Origin: Massospora cicadina
Taxonomy: Eukaryota; Entomophthoromycota; Entomophthoromycetes; Entomophthorales; Entomophthoraceae
Direction of reading: 5' to 3'
Length of the DNA stretch: 64,000 nucleotides
Assembly (NCBI GenBank): GCA_022478985.1
Contig: JAKSZP010007902.1
Coordinates: forward strand, 280,161 to 344,160
Shown: piece by piece, positions 1 through 12,811 of the stretch
How the letters are laid out: every line of letters begins with the position of its first letter
Position numbering within the stretch: the stretch's first letter is position 1
Translations under genes and position numbers: made by a program
Notes under the pieces: generated by a model
The model's database searches: none
Told to the model about the DNA's origin: nothing
The model's input: the letters and a program-made list of their open reading frames with translations, nothing else

Positions 1-774
1 GGCAGAGTTGCCAATGAAATGGGGCATCTGATAGTTGATTGGTGATTAACTATCAGGTGTACTGATTGGGATCAGTCAGGTTTCATCACTGACTTTTTGG
101 GAATTTGAGGAGTAAGTTGTGAGGTGAGTGATGCTGCCTGCAACCGCAAATCAATCATTTGGTTTGTGACTTGTCATAATGGGTAACAAGTCTTATTACC
201 TAAGCAGGTCGCTCACCAAATATGGTTGGTTTGCTGAGATCAAGTGGAAAATGTTAATACACAATTTCTGACTCCTTTTATTTTAGGTCTCAAGGATGTC
301 CAATGAAAGAATCCTAACCAGATGGGTAAGACCATCGCTTGTGAGATGACAAAGGGAATATCAATGGCAACAGCTGCCATTTCATGTCTGAGGCACCACC
401 TGAGAGTCAGGCACCTAATTACCTCTTTGAATTTCCCTGATAATTCACATAGATAAAGAGTCATTCTTAGAAGAATTCATTATTGGTCTTAGTTCTGTTT
501 ATCTTCAGGAAATTATCTCTTGTGTGCTTTAAATGGGGACTCTTTAGTAGGATAAAGAGTAAGGATCAAGGATCCTTAAGAAGAGAAGCTGAGCTTGTAC
601 AGGAATTGCTGTAGACTCCAGTAGGCCAGAGGAAAGGCCATAAACTTTGGGATCTGAGTGTGGATCAAGTTAGGTGGGTAAAGGTATAAATCTCTACTGA
701 AGACATCAAGAGTATTTTTTGAAAAATAGGTCAATCTTTAAGCCAGAAATATCTATTCAACTATAGATAGTAGT
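1..774. other. Left flank, no gene recognised
   Basis: I see no protein family, RNA gene or clear repeat here. The longest reading frames are short and have no recognisable motif. The last five bases before element A1 are GTAGT. Confidence 0.5.
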
Positions 775-2256
775 TGTAAGTCTAGGGGAACATCCCATTT
801 TCATAAATTGGGAGATTTTCCATTTCCAAAGAAAAAGGTCTGAAGAGGGCGGCTGTACCCCTCATCACCCAGGGCGACCTCGCCCATGGGTTAGACAAGC
901 GCTGGGTAACAGCACTTTCTCTGAAGATTCCTCCCCAGTTCCCACTATTGCCTCCGCTAGATTAGCTCACCAAATTGAGGAAATCTGCGCCAAAATCATT
1001 AGTAACCATCTTCCCCATGAGTGGGAGGGACTTTATAAAGATGATGGCGTCAAATCCTTAGAATCGAAGCCAAAATGTTTGAAATCAATAGGAATGAAGC
1101 CTGACAGTTGAGAAACTAATAATTGGAGTAAACAAATAAATTCTCAGTCACAATTGCTTATGGCATTGAGCCACCGAGCAGTACAATTGCTGACACCAAA
1201 CTTCCCTCAAAATTGTTGGGGACAATCCCCAATGAGCAGGTATCACCATTGGGTACTGTTGCTGATGGTTTGAAACCCCCATTTCAAAAATTGGGTTTGG
1301 TACTCGATGAAACCCATTTGGCCAAACAAATTCCCAGCGACCATGCATGGGTGGGTTAGCCATCCTGAACCCGTTTCCAACCCACTGGGACTGCCCCTAT
1401 GTGGTAACCAGAGGGATTTCCGTTGCCTATTGGGCCAGATGCTATCGCACTAACCAATGTAAATGCAGTAGAGCCTCAAGTCAGGCGTTTTCAGATGAAC
1501 TAATAGTGACTCAACCTGCCACTGAATCCTTTGATGTTAAACCAGATTAGAATCATTTCCCCCTCCCCCAAAATTCGCCAGATTAGGTCAAATTTGAGGT
1601 CCCCAATCCCTGCTTTGACAAGCTGAACCTAATCAAACAATATTTAATAAGTTGCATTGCACTGAGGAAATTGTTGTTCAATTCTAGAAACTTTTTCTTT
1701 CAATAAAATTCCCACTAAGTATCTAAATTTTTTATCTTACTTCAATTCTTTCTGCCAAAGTCCCAATAGCACTAACTTAGTGGCCTGTCAGCCCCTATAC
1801 TGGATGGGCTATACCAGTTTTGATGGTCACAATTGCTCCCACCATAGCCAACTGGATCCATTATGCAAAAAATTTATGGGAATTTAATCCCTTATTGAAG
1901 CTATCCGCTACCAGGATATGAGAATCCTGTGGCCTCACATATCTCACCTTTAAGCAAGGATCTGCCCCCTTGCCTCTGCTTTGGTAATGATCCCTTCCAT
2001 TAAAAATCCCAAAGCAATTAATCCAGTAGTGCAACCCCCTGCAGCAATGCCAGCAGGTTCTGGGGCTTTATCTGTTTGGTTTATTGCCAGTTTCTTTTCA
2101 CGCTCGCCACACATCAACAAGCCATTATTGCCTGACTTCCTGCACCATACAACGTCTTTTGAGCGGCAATGCCACTAGCATTTTGGCTTGCTTTTTGGGT
2201 GCTTACACATTCTAACTGGCAGGCCAGTCTAAACTTCTTATGCCATTTTCCTGACA
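775..2256 (+). repeat. 5' LTR of A1 (1482 bp)
   Basis: It begins TGTAAGTCTAGGGG and ends CCTGACA. It matches the 3' LTR at 8211-9694 over its whole length. TATTTAA at 1641 is followed 32 nt later by GTTGTTCAATT (1673-1683), the proposed transcript start and self-primer. From about 1790 a reading frame related to the LTR-borne ORF of the A2 subfamily is visible, starting WPVSPYTGWAIPV. Similarity to the 3' LTR is patchy: about 1685-2050 is nearly identical, while the parts on either side are clearly more diverged. Confidence 0.88.
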
Positions 2257-2257
2257 T

Positions 2258-2268
2258 AATTGACCAAC
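2258..2268 (+). promoter_or_regulatory. Self-priming site of A1
   Basis: AATTGACCAAC lies one base after the LTR. It is complementary to GTTGGTCAATT, the consensus start of the family transcript. The A1 5' LTR itself has GTTGTTCAATT, a 10 of 11 match. There is no TGG-initial tRNA primer site here. This fits Tf1/sushi-type self-priming, in which the mRNA 5' end folds back and primes cDNA synthesis. Confidence 0.72.
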
Positions 2269-2312
2269 CATTGTTTCCTGTCATTTCCGCTCTTCTCTTT
2301 GAGTTGGGCGCC

Positions 2313-3680
2313 TGTAAGTCTTGGGGAACGTCCTTTGGCTCTCAATCGGGTCATCTTCCCATTCCCAAATAAAAAGACACTGAAGAGGATGGTGGTATCT
2401 CTCATCACTCAGGGCGATCTCGCTCACATAGTAGATGAGCAATGGGTAACAGCTCGTCCACTTCAGATCCCACACCCAATACCCACACTTACCTCATCAG
2501 AACTGTTGCAAGGAATTAATGAAATCTGTGCTGAGATTACCAAATTAAAATCGGTTGGATCTAATTCAGCTGGCAATCTGGCTGATGCCTGAAATTCAAA
2601 TGGCTGTAAAAGAATGAAGAATGATATATCAGCTGGATCGCCCAATGGTTCTAATTTAATCACTAAACCAGCAGAACAAATATTGGGCGCCATCAACAAG
2701 GGTTCAAAACCCCCTGATAGTAATTCAGGTGTTGCGCCCAATGTGCTGCTGTTGACTGAATGAATGATTAAATGACCGAGCGCAGGCGGGTTGGCTGTCC
2801 TGAACCCATTCCCAACCAAATGGACCCATCCCTATATGGGATGGCCTTGGGATTCCCATCGCCCGTTGGGCCAAACGCCATCGTGCTAACTGTCAAAAAC
2901 ATAGTTGAGCCTTGGTTCTGACATTTGAGGTAGAACTGACAGAGACTCAGCCCGCCGCCAAATTTTGCAATGTTGGTTCCCAAAGAATAAACCCGCCCAT
3001 TCACAAACAATTCGCTGGTTAGATCAAATTTGTGGGTTCTGACCCCATCCTGTCACTACCCAATTGACCACTATTTAATCAGTTGCATGGCACTGAGAAA
3101 ATTGTTGGTCGATTTTCTTATTTTCCTTTCCCATAAAAATTTTACCTAAAAAATCAAAATTTTATTTTCTATTATGACTACATCCCAGATGACATTTACC
3201 TGGTGGCCTGTTGCCCCGCACTCCATGTGGGCTTTACCAATTCTTTTGGTCACTATGGCTCCCTCTATTGCCAATTGGGCCCAGTGAGTCCAACACTTTT
3301 GGTTTCACAACCCCGCTCTTATGAACTTCTGGCAACAATAAATGGGGATCTTATGGCCCTATGTACAACAATGGAAAGAAAAATCCATCTCCTTATTGCC
3401 CCCAATGAGTTGGCCTCTCAAGCCAATAATCTTGTCAAAACTATCCCAGTAATCCCACCTCATGCAGATAGAACCACTGAGTTGGGAATGGGTTCAGTGT
3501 GGTTTGTCATTGGTAAACTCCTTACCCTGTTGTTGCACCACCACTTCATGGTATCACATTTCCCAGATTCATATCAAGTCGTACAGTCAGCAATGCCTCT
3601 GGCATTCTGGCTTGCTTTTTGGGTGTTCACGCATCCTGACTGGCAGGCCAGTCTAAACTTCTTCTGCCATTTCCATGACA
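2313..3680 (+). repeat. Solo LTR of the A2 subfamily inserted in A1
   Basis: This 1368-bp LTR (TGTAAGTCTTGG to CCATGACA) is exactly as long as the A2 3' LTR at 25014-26381 and closely similar to it. It is flanked by GCGCC (2308-2312) and GCGCT (3681-3685), a five-base target duplication with one change. A1 gag sequence resumes across it. No internal region is present, so it is a solo LTR left by LTR-LTR recombination. It carries TATTTAA at 3072, GTTGGTCGATT at 3104-3114, and an ATG at 3174 opening the LTR-borne frame, which soon meets a TGA. Confidence 0.9.
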
Positions 3681-4735
3681 GCGCTGCAGTAATTGCCCTT
3701 TGCCAAATAAACGTGCAGTCAGTAGTTTGTCTCCTGCTGTTTGTTTAATCAGCTGCCAATTTTGTGAGCAGCGTCCAAAATGCTTTGGAGAAACTTTTTC
3801 ATGGTAGCAGAACCTCGTGGTCCACAACTCTTCCCTCATCTTATGCTCAAGAAGGGTTTCAAGTGTTTCTTCCCAAATTATTTCTAATTATTTCCTTGAC
3901 GCTCTTGCCAAGGTGCAAATGCGTTCTGCCATTGCCCTGAATAATGCCGCTTCACTATCCAACGCCCAACAAGGTGTTGCCCTTTTGGATGCAGTAGAAA
4001 GGGAATCCCATTGGTGGGTGTGAGGACTTCTGTGTTCCACTGCACATGAGGAAGATTCTACCTCACTTGTCACAGCAGTATCAGCAGCTTGAAATCCCCC
4101 TGTGTCACGTTCAGACCGTTTATTTCAATTACTTTCCATTATGGCTGAAGCCCCTAGCTTGGCCTCTTTAATCACAATCTTCCATAAACAGGCTCCCATG
4201 CTTGAGATCTCTAATGATGTGCTCCAAGCAATTTTAGATCAGCGTTGGATTCTGCCTCTGCTCATCACAAAGTTTGGTCCACCCCTATGGGATCAGTGTA
4301 ACAAATTTTTAAGTCTGTAACCTCCATCAAGGCTTTCTTCGCCATGCTCCCCGCTTTCAAGTGGAAATTATATGATCAGGTTACCTAATAATGACGTGAA
4401 TTTTGTTCTCAACGTTGAACCAGTATTGGTACTGGCCCCAGAGTCAGCCAATATCCCCACGCCCAAGTTGAATTATCCTGATTCATCTATCAATGAGTCA
4501 GTAAAATCCCAGATTGAAACATCGATGAATCCCCCCTTGGGTTGGGACCATCTAGTACTAAAAAAAAAAAAAATCCCAGATTGAAGAAGCTGGTTCCCAA
4601 ACCCTTACTCTTCCCAACTTTACTCCCAAAAAGGACCCTGACCTTCCCCCTGATTTACTAGCTATCTCTTCAGTTACAGCAGAGATAACTTAATCTGCCA
4701 ATAAACAAAACTTCACCTATTTTTATTGCCCATGA
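3681..4735 (+). pseudogene. A1 gag, broken
   Basis: The region aligns with the A2 gag at 20552-21600. Shared blocks include ALNNAASLSNAQQGVAL (here) against TLNNASAISHAQQGLAL (A2). A hydrophobic stretch ending QSVVCLLLFV at about 3712-3745 precedes it and continues the frame that starts inside the LTR. Readable pieces are 3817-4023, 4102-4320 and 4372-4584, in changing frames. No CCHC zinc knuckle was seen. A LINE tail interrupts it at 4519. Confidence 0.7.
4519..4570 (+). mobile_element. 52-bp LINE 3' tail
   Basis: The sequence ending CCATCTAGTACTA plus a run of A is the same 3' end as the full LINE at 26754-33203. It is flanked by a perfect 15-bp target duplication, AAATCCCAGATTGAA, at 4504-4518 and 4571-4585. 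It is a severely 5'-truncated LINE insertion. Confidence 0.93.
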
Positions 4736-7700
4736 AAATTAGTTTTAGAGCTCACCACGTCTCCTTTGAGGACTTGGTGGACACTGGAGCAGCGGGTAAT
4801 TTTATGAGTGTAGTGCTAGCCCACCAGTTGTAGCTTGACCTGGACTTGGTTCCTTTGGTAATGGTTGCTTCATCAGCCTCCCAGCCCTTGTACCAGGTTT
4901 GACGCCAAGTACCTTTCTTTTTTTAGCGCTAGTGGTGCCCAACCCAAGCAAAGTTCCTTTCTCTATTCATCAGTTTAGCTTTTGTGATTAATTCTCCACA
5001 ATGCCAAACTTGGTGTTTCCAGTAATTTTGGGGGTAGGATGGTGGCGCTGACAACATGTTAAACTTCACCTGAAATCTAATATGTTGTCATTTGCTAATG
5101 ATCAGATGGGAGGGGACTTTCCTTTCAGTAAATACCCTTACTAAAACTCAAGGCTGCAGTTCCATCACTTCCCTCATTTCCCCTGTGGGCCTTCCATCAG
5201 ATTTCCCCAAGGTATTAATTGGGTATCAAATTATTTTTGATTCTGAGAAGGCGGACCATCTCCCTCCTCACACTAAATTCGATTTAGGGTTTAGAACAAC
5301 AGTGCAGGTGGTGAATATTAACCGCCCTTTGTACCCACATACAGTGGAGGAGGAGGCTGCTCTTTTTGCTTGGGTGGATGACATTCTTAAGAAAGGATGG
5401 TTGTTTAAAGAGACATCACCAGTTGCTTCTCCCATCTTTTTTGCCAAGAAGGCCAATGGTACCCTCCATCCCTGCGTGGACTATGGTCATATGAATAAAA
5501 TTACAGTTCAAAATCCATACCCTTTACCCCTGGATCAAAATATTAGTCAATCAATTATTAAGTCGCATGTGTTCTCTAAGCTTGATCTTGTCAATGCCTT
5601 TAACCAAATTTGGGTGATGGAAGGTCAGGAATGGCTTACCGCTATCTGAATGAAGAGGGGTATTTTTCAATTTTGAGTAATGCCCTTTGGGTTTAAGAAT
5701 TCACTGGCCACCTTTTAAAGAATGATCGATTCTGTGCTGAGTGATCTCTGATTTACTTGCACAGTCACGTACATTGATGATATTTTTGTTCACTCCCTGA
5801 CTCCCAAACAGCACGCAAAGGTCTTGGAAGTGGTAGTGGCTGCCTTGCACAAGGCGGGCCTGTTTGTCAAGCCTTCAAAATGTGAGTTCTATAGGGAGGA
5901 GGTTATCTTTTTGGGTAATCTCATTTTAAAAGATGGGTATGCTATTCCCCCCTAAAAAGTTGGATGCCATCCACAAATGCTAACTCTGACAACCCAAAAG
6001 CAATTAAGAAGATTTTTTGGCACTATCATTTTTCTGAAGAGATTATTCTCAGCCCATTCCCAGTTAGCCGCTCCACATCGCCCACTCAAGAGTAAGAATG
6101 TTTCCCTTTCATTGGACACCCAAGTGCCAGCAGGCATTTGAGTCAATTAAAGAAGTGTTATTATCACCCCCATCCTAAAACACGCTGACCCCTCTAAACT
6201 CTATATCATTGCATGTGATGCCTCCTCAGTGGCAGTGGGAACAGTGTTGCTCCAAGAGCACAATGGCTTGGAACATCCAGTTACCTATTTTTTCTGAAAG
6301 TTTACCTCTACGGAGCAGCCTTGGGCCACCTACAATAATGAGTTGGCAGCTGTAGCATGGGCATTGACTCATTGGAGCTATCTTTTACAGGGTGCTCAAC
6401 ATGAGTAACTGTTCTCATGAATCACCAGGCTCTCTTATATTTTGTAAACCCCAAAAATTGGTGCATTGGCAAGCATATACCTATTGGGACTTGTGCAGTT
6501 TCAATTTCAAATACAAATTTGTAAAAGGTGTGCTTAATGTAATTCCTGATTTTCTCAGCTGCAGACCCACTCACTGTCCCTCAGACCCAGATGAAGTGGA
6601 CCTCGTTACTGTGATTCCAGCTACTCAAATCTTGTCAATTGTTCCCCCCATCATCTCTTCCATCACCCTTGCTCCTGACGCCCCGCTAGTTGCTCAGGCC
6701 TTAGCTGTTCAAATGGCCTGCCCTAAGGGTGTGGAGTTATTTGAGCAATTGCCCCTCCAAAATCATAAACACTCTCTCTACTCCTTGGTGGAGGGCCTCA
6801 ATTATTTTGGTCATAAATTTGGGTTCCCCCTCCCTTCAGAACCAAGGTATTTTGCACGCATCATGATCCCCACAGTCAGCCATCTGGAAAATAAGAAATG
6901 CATCGACTTGATCAAGTGGACCTACAATTGGGTGGGTTTAACTAAAGAAGTTCCAGCCTGGATCACCGATTGTGTTACTTGTGCTTGGGATAAGTCAGAT
7001 CGCTCTGGTAGAGATGGACTTCTACACCCCTTCCAACAGGCGGAGGGCCCATGGACATTGGTGTCCGTGGATTTTATCATCAAACTCCCCTACTATAATG
7101 GGTCTACAGCAGTGATGGTGGTGGTGGATCATTTAATTAAGTTTTCCCTTTTTATCCTTGCACTTCCACAATTATGTCAGAGGAAACCACTCATCTTTTT
7201 GTGCGCCATGTAATCTCAATGTTTGGTCTCCCACAGGAGATCATCAGTGACTGTGGCTCACAGTTCACAGCAAGGTTCTGGGATGAACTCTTATCTATTT
7301 TAAAAATCTCCCCCTGTCTCTCCATGGCATATCATCCCCAGTCTGATGGACAGACTGAGCAAGATAACCAAGTCTTAGAACAGTACTTGCGTTGCTATGC
7401 TGCAGCTGCACAGGTTACCTGGGCCTAACGACCTTCCCCTCACTCAATTTGCCTATAACAATGGGACTCACACTTCCACAGGATTTTCTCCCTATAAAGT
7501 GACGTTGGATTATAATCCTTCCTTTTTGGTCAGACCCTGCTTGCAACTTGAGGTCCAAGCTGCCACGGATCATGCTGAGCACATTCATTATACTCAGTCT
7601 TTAGTGCGTGAGCACTCACTAAGGCTATTGGTGACTACAAGAATTTTGCAGATTGGAAGCAGCTTCCTGGCTATAACATTGTGGTAGGTTCATATGTCAT

Positions 7701-8070
7701 GCTCAATATGTGTCATTTGCAGATGCAGGTACCCTCCTGGAAGTTTGCAAGTAAGCATTTGGGTCCCCACTTGGTGGAGGAGGATTTGGGCAATGGTAAT
7801 TTTCATTTAAAGTTGCCTTCTCACTGAAAACAACATCCTGTCTTCCACTATCTCTGCTGTCCCATTCAAGGGGACTATCCCCACAGATCCTGAGCTGATA
7901 GTAATTGAGGATGTGGAGGAGGCCAAAGTGGAGAGTTTTTTAGCATCCCACAAATATTGAAGGTCAGTTCAGTATCTCATTGCTTGGAAGGGCTATCTAT
8001 CCCATGATAACAGCTATGTCAAGGCTTATGATTGCGCATACTGAATGTAACTGGTCAAGGCATTTAACAT
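4736..8070 (+). pseudogene. A1 pol (protease, RT, RNase H, integrase, chromodomain), broken
   Basis: Domains in order: protease with LVDTGAAGNFMS (DTGA at 4780); reverse transcriptase at about 5092-5990 with FSKLDLVNAF (first catalytic Asp at 5584) and YIDD near 5771; RNase H with ACDASSVAVG near 6215; integrase at about 6880-7660 with CVTC, SVDFI, SDCGSQFTA and DGQTEQ giving the D, D, E residues; a chromodomain remnant with LIAWKGYLSHDNSYV near 7980. Stops and frameshifts split it into at least six pieces, so no polyprotein can be made. The RT block FSKLDLVNAFNQIWV is shared with A2 and differs from the usual gypsy DLRSAYHQI. Confidence 0.88.
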
Positions 8071-8194
8071 GTCCCATCCTGATGCTCCCCACCCCCCCCA
8101 AAAAAGATGCAATATTAATGGCAACCAAGTTGCCCAAGGCTTACAAAAATGTAGCTCTCATGCAGTTCCCTGATAGAGTTGCCCCTTCATCTGA

Positions 8195-8207
8195 CAAAAG
8201 GAAAAGG
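8195..8207 (+). promoter_or_regulatory. Polypurine tract of A1
   Basis: AAAAGGAAAAGG followed by TAA lies directly before the 3' LTR. The same layout occurs in A2. It would prime plus-strand cDNA. Confidence 0.75.
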
Positions 8208-8210
8208 TAA

Positions 8211-9694
8211 TATGAGTCTAGGGGAACGTCCCCTTTGTGTGATCAGGCAATTTTCCCATTTTCAAATAAAAGGGTCTGAAGAGGGCAGCTGTACCCCTTG
8301 TCACCCAGGGTGACCTCACCCATGTAGTAGATAAGTGCTGGGTAACAGCGCTCCCTCTGAAGATTCCTCCCCCAGTTCCTGTGCTTGCCTCCACTGAATT
8401 AGTTTGCCAAATTGAGGAAATCTGCACCAAAATCATTGATAACTATTTCTCTTATGAGCAGGAGGGACTTTATAAAACTGATGCACCAAATCTTCAGAAT
8501 CAAAGCTAAAATATTTAAAATCAATGGAATAAAGCTATAGGGTGAGAAACTTATAGTCAGAAGGGGATATGTAATGAATTCTTGGTCAATATTGCTGATG
8601 GCATTGAGCTATTGAGCAGTACAATTGCTGATGCTAAACTCCACTCAAAATTGTTGGGGACAATCCCCAATGAGCAGGTATCACCATTGGATACAGTTGC
8701 TGATGGTTCAAAACCCTCATTTAAAAATCAGGATTGGTGCTCAATGAGACCCATTTGGCTGAATGAATGCTTCAGCAACTGAGCATGGGTGGGTTAGCCA
8801 TCCTGAACCCATTTCTGACCCTTGAGACTGCCTCTATGTGGGGTGGCTCTGGGGTATTCCTGTTGCCTGTCAGGCCAGATACTATAATGCTAACTGATAT
8901 AAACACAGTAGAGCCTCAGGTCAGACATTTGTGGATGAACTGATAGTGACTCATCCTACTTCTGAATTCTTTGATGTCAATTAAGATTAGAATCATTTCC
9001 CCCTTCCCCAAAAATTTTTCCAGGTTAGGTCAAATTTGAGGTCCCCAATCCCTGCTTTGACAAGATGACCCTAATCAAACACTATTTAATCAGTTGCATT
9101 GCACTGAGAAAATTGTTGTTAAATTCTTAAACTTTTCCTTTCAAAAATTCCCACTAAGTATCTAAATTTTTTATCTTACTTCAATTCTTTCTGCCAAAGT
9201 CCCAATAGCACTAACTTAGTGGCCTGTCGGCCCCTATACTGGATGGGCTATACCAGTTTTGATGGTCACAATTGCTCCCACCATAGCCAACTGGATCTAT
9301 TATGCAAGAAATTTATGGGAATTTAATCCCTTATTGAAGCTATCCGCTATCAGGATATGAGAATCCTGTGGCCTCACATATCTCACCTTTAAGCAAGGAT
9401 CTGCCCCCTTGCCTCTGCTTTGGTAATGATCCCTTCCATTAAAAATCCCAAAGCAGTTAATCCATTAGTGTAACCCCCTGCAGTAAGGCCAGTAAGGTCT
9501 GGGGTTGTATCTGTTTGGTTCAATGCCAGTTCTCTTTTCACACTCACCACACATCAACAAGACATTGTTGCCTAACTTCCACACCATACAACATCTTTTG
9601 AGTGACAATGCCACTGGCATTCTGGCTTGCTCTTTAGTGCTTAAGCATCTCAACTGGCAACCCAGTCTAAACTTCTTATGCTATTTTCCTGATA
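8211..9694 (+). repeat. 3' LTR of A1 (1484 bp)
   Basis: It matches 775-2256. The termini have decayed: it starts TATGAGTC instead of TGTAAGTC and ends CTGATA instead of CTGACA. TATTTAA at 9083 lies 32 nt before GTTGTTAAATT at 9115. Confidence 0.87.
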
Positions 9695-11452
9695 GTTTTC
9701 ATACTATTATCAATCAACTATCATCTACTATCAGAGAATGCAAATAATGCACAAATGAACCTGTGCAGTTAATTATCTAGGGGTTATAAGTATTGAACAA
9801 TCAAGGAAAACTCCTAGATTTTAATAATTACCTATCATAATTTATCATATACTGAGTTACCCTAGTACAATAGGTATATATAGATATTATCTTTCTGTTA
9901 AATGCTCTCTTTAAATAATAAATATTCATACTTATAATAAATACAGTATCTAAAATTAGCCTTGATTGCCACTCAACATATTTATATCAAATTCTTTTAC
10001 AGCTTAAGAGATCCATCCTAATTTATTCTCTCTAATATTCACTAAGCTGATATTTAGGCATTGGTGCAAGTCTTTTATCACCTAAAAAAGCCATCAGTTA
10101 CTTTCATAAGTTGATAATATTATCAAAAATTAAATACTAAATAGATTAATATGATAAGTTTTCTTTGTTTTATTTATAATAAAGAGCTGTTATATGCAAT
10201 GCATGGCATTTAATTCAGGTAAAATTTTCATTATTACTTGATGAAAACAAGTGCCATTGTATAAGCTACTTAAACATCTTTTGAGTTTCCCGTGCATAAT
10301 TTATTCAAAGAGAAATTTCTTATTATGGGTGAATTCTCTTATAGGATTAGCCAAAAAAACTTTTATAATTTTTTCTAAATATCTGAAAGATAGAAAAAAT
10401 AAAAATCTTTTTATATTAATTCTTGGCTAGCCTACATTTGCATAACCTTGCTTATAGATTGCAAAAGACCACATTATTTATATTGTATACAATATATACG
10501 CATAAGATAATATCAATTTACAGATTGCATATAATATCTCTCTCTAGTGAAGTGATACTGTCTTTTCATAGGTAAATGTCTATATATTATATAAAGAAAA
10601 AATCATTATCAAGGTGGGAAAAAACTTATTTGGAAACTCAAACACTTGTTGTTATTCAAAATTAAACTGCATAAGAATATATAAATAGCAACTTGACATA
10701 AAAGAACTTCATTAAAAAGGACATGTTATGAATTGTTTATATCATATTGGTACTAATCATTCTTTCAATCTATGTGATATAAATTTATTGCAGCTTGTAG
10801 ACTTGTTACTTAAGTATAATAAGCAGTTTATCATACATAATTGTGACCATTTCTAATAAAGCTTGGGCTATTTAAACTAAAGTTATCTTTACATTAATAC
10901 TTTGGACTTTTACACCAAATCAATAATTCTTTTAGGTATGTATATCCCTGACATGATTCTTTGGATTTTATTAACCTTGCTAGAATTTAAGGGTAAACTT
11001 TAACCCTATTAGGCACGTACTTTGATGACTAGAGTGTACGTCTATAGCTATCTATCTATAACAAAATATGGATGCGAAATTAAGTTTTAAACTATAACTA
11101 AATTAAGTTATGCATTAAATGAAAAATGATTTATGATTTTACAAATATTAATGTGAAAATTAAATTCAAAAGCAAATCCTTTAGTTCTTTCACGATGGCG
11201 TTTCAATTACATAATACCCTATTAATGAAGAATCAGTTGACAGATGAAAGCATAGTACAGTTTGAGGTCAATTTAGTCAGACTTGCAAAATTGAATCGAG
11301 AATCAGAAATCTTGAAGCTAGGCTATTAAATTTTTGTTCATAAAAGCCTATCCTCAAAGGACACTTAAAACATCAGTTTAACTAAATACCTTCTCCTTTA
11401 AGAAATAACGGTTGGTGAATCCAACTTCATACAATTGGATATAGCCTAAAGC
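9695..11452. other. AT-rich intergenic stretch, no gene recognised
   Basis: About 1.76 kb of AT-rich sequence between A1 and the SNF2-type gene. One 67-codon frame at 11126-11329 has no recognisable motif. It could be a 5' exon or leader of the next gene, but nothing shows this. Confidence 0.5.
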
Positions 11453-12574
11453 ATGCTTCCCACGAAAAACGGTGGACCAGAGGCTGAGGTTAAGTTTTTA
11501 AAAAGTTCCTATTTCAAAAACGGTCCCAAAGGAAACTTTGAACTCTCCATCCCTGAAACTCCGCGTACTGGAAGGTTGATGGAGAAAACTGAAGAGCATG
11601 AGAAAGTGTCGTGCACGATAGACCATCCTTTTATTAGTTCAGAGAACTCCAGCCTTGAGGATAAAGATTTGGCGTCGAGCCCCATTATTAACAAGCGTAT
11701 CAAGGTTGCTCATGATCATAATAAGGGTATCGAATCGGACTCACCCGTCCCCTTGTTACCAGCTCTAACTCAATCAACCTCAATACCCGTTTCCCCAATT
11801 GAACCTTCTTATGCTGCAAAGGCAAACAATACGCCTTCTCCCTACGACCTCGCCGCTCGCTGTAAATTTTCTTCCCCACAGCCAATGAATCTTTTGATGT
11901 TTCCTCTTCGATCGAGGGAATAGATTTAGATGCTACGACGTCAAAGAATTTCCCATTGGTAATTATACTAGCCGGTCGCTAGATTGATAACATTGATAGA
12001 TAAAATGCTCCAAATCATCTGAAACCCTACGAAATAGTTTTAGAAGAAAGAAACGAGCTATCATTTGCTCATCGATGAAGAATCAAATTCTGAAATACAG
12101 GATGCCTGCGCAAGTGATTTAGACGGTTCCATTAATGTACCTGTTACATGCTTTGCTGATTCCGATGAGGCCCCTAAACTGGCTTTTCAAACCGAGCTGA
12201 CTTATTTCAACTTGGCCAACCCCCACGAGCTAATGAATCTTACTTCTCTGACTCCCAGTGAAGCCGAACTGGTACAAGAACTACGCCCCTTTGATGATGA
12301 GGCGGACATTCAAAAACGACTCTTTTCTAAAAGCAAAGGGAAAAGCATTTCTAAAAAATTTCACGCCCTCGTGCAGAGCTTTGAAGCTGTAGACGAGCTT
12401 ATTACAGAGTGCAAAGAATATTTTTCCAAGCTTGAAATTTCCTCGTCACACTACATCTCTTCCAAGCCTCGATTTTTAAGCGATGACATTACTCTGAAAT
12501 CCTACCAAGTTACAGGGGCTAACTGGCTGCTGTCAATGTTTCATAACAAATGCGGAGTTATCCTTGCGGATGAG

Positions 12575-12611
12575 GTATAGTTAGTTTTGGTTTCAGCTTA
12601 ATGGTTCCTAG
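12575..12611 (+). other. Intron, 37 nt, in the SNF2-type gene
   Basis: GTATAG to CCTAG. Removing it joins ILADE to MGLGKT, the Walker A block. Family conservation makes this junction very secure. Confidence 0.93.
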
Positions 12612-12774
12612 ATGGGTTTGGGCAAGACCTGCCAGGTCATTACAATGATCGGGAAACTCGTGGATGAAGGGGTTAAAGGGCCCCACCTTGTCGTAGTCCC
12701 CTCATCTGTCGTAGATAACTGGCTTAACGAATTTGAAAGGTTTTGCCCGCATATTTCGGTTCTACCTTACCGAG

Positions 12775-12811
12775 GTAATCTCCTTGGTAGGATAGTTTTT
12801 GAGTTTAACAG
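12775..12811 (+). other. Intron, 37 nt, in the SNF2-type gene
   Basis: GTAATC to AACAG. Removing it gives VLPYRG followed by SQAERANL, as in the family. A TTTAAC branch-site candidate lies near the 3' end. Confidence 0.92.

Larger units (their letters stand above)
775..9694 (+). mobile_element. Ty3/Gypsy chromodomain retrotransposon A1, decayed
   Basis: The element reads 5' LTR, self-priming site, gag, protease, reverse transcriptase, RNase H, integrase with chromodomain, polypurine tract, 3' LTR. Internal frames are broken by many stops and frameshifts. A solo LTR of a sister subfamily sits just inside the 5' LTR, and a 52-bp LINE tail sits in gag. The flanking five bases are GTAGT on the left and GTTTT on the right, so a target duplication is not proven. 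The two LTRs differ at many sites, so the copy is not recent. The gene order and chromodomain make it a chromovirus. Confidence 0.88.

Noticed and set aside
3203..3748. Stand-alone 181-codon protein gene
   Set aside because: It lies in the solo LTR and adjoining gag. Its first half is out of frame with the LTR-borne protein and becomes in-frame only after a shift, so it is not an independent gene.
770..9699. Target duplication of A1 (GTAGT / GTTTT)
   Set aside because: Only three of five bases agree. It is not counted as proven.
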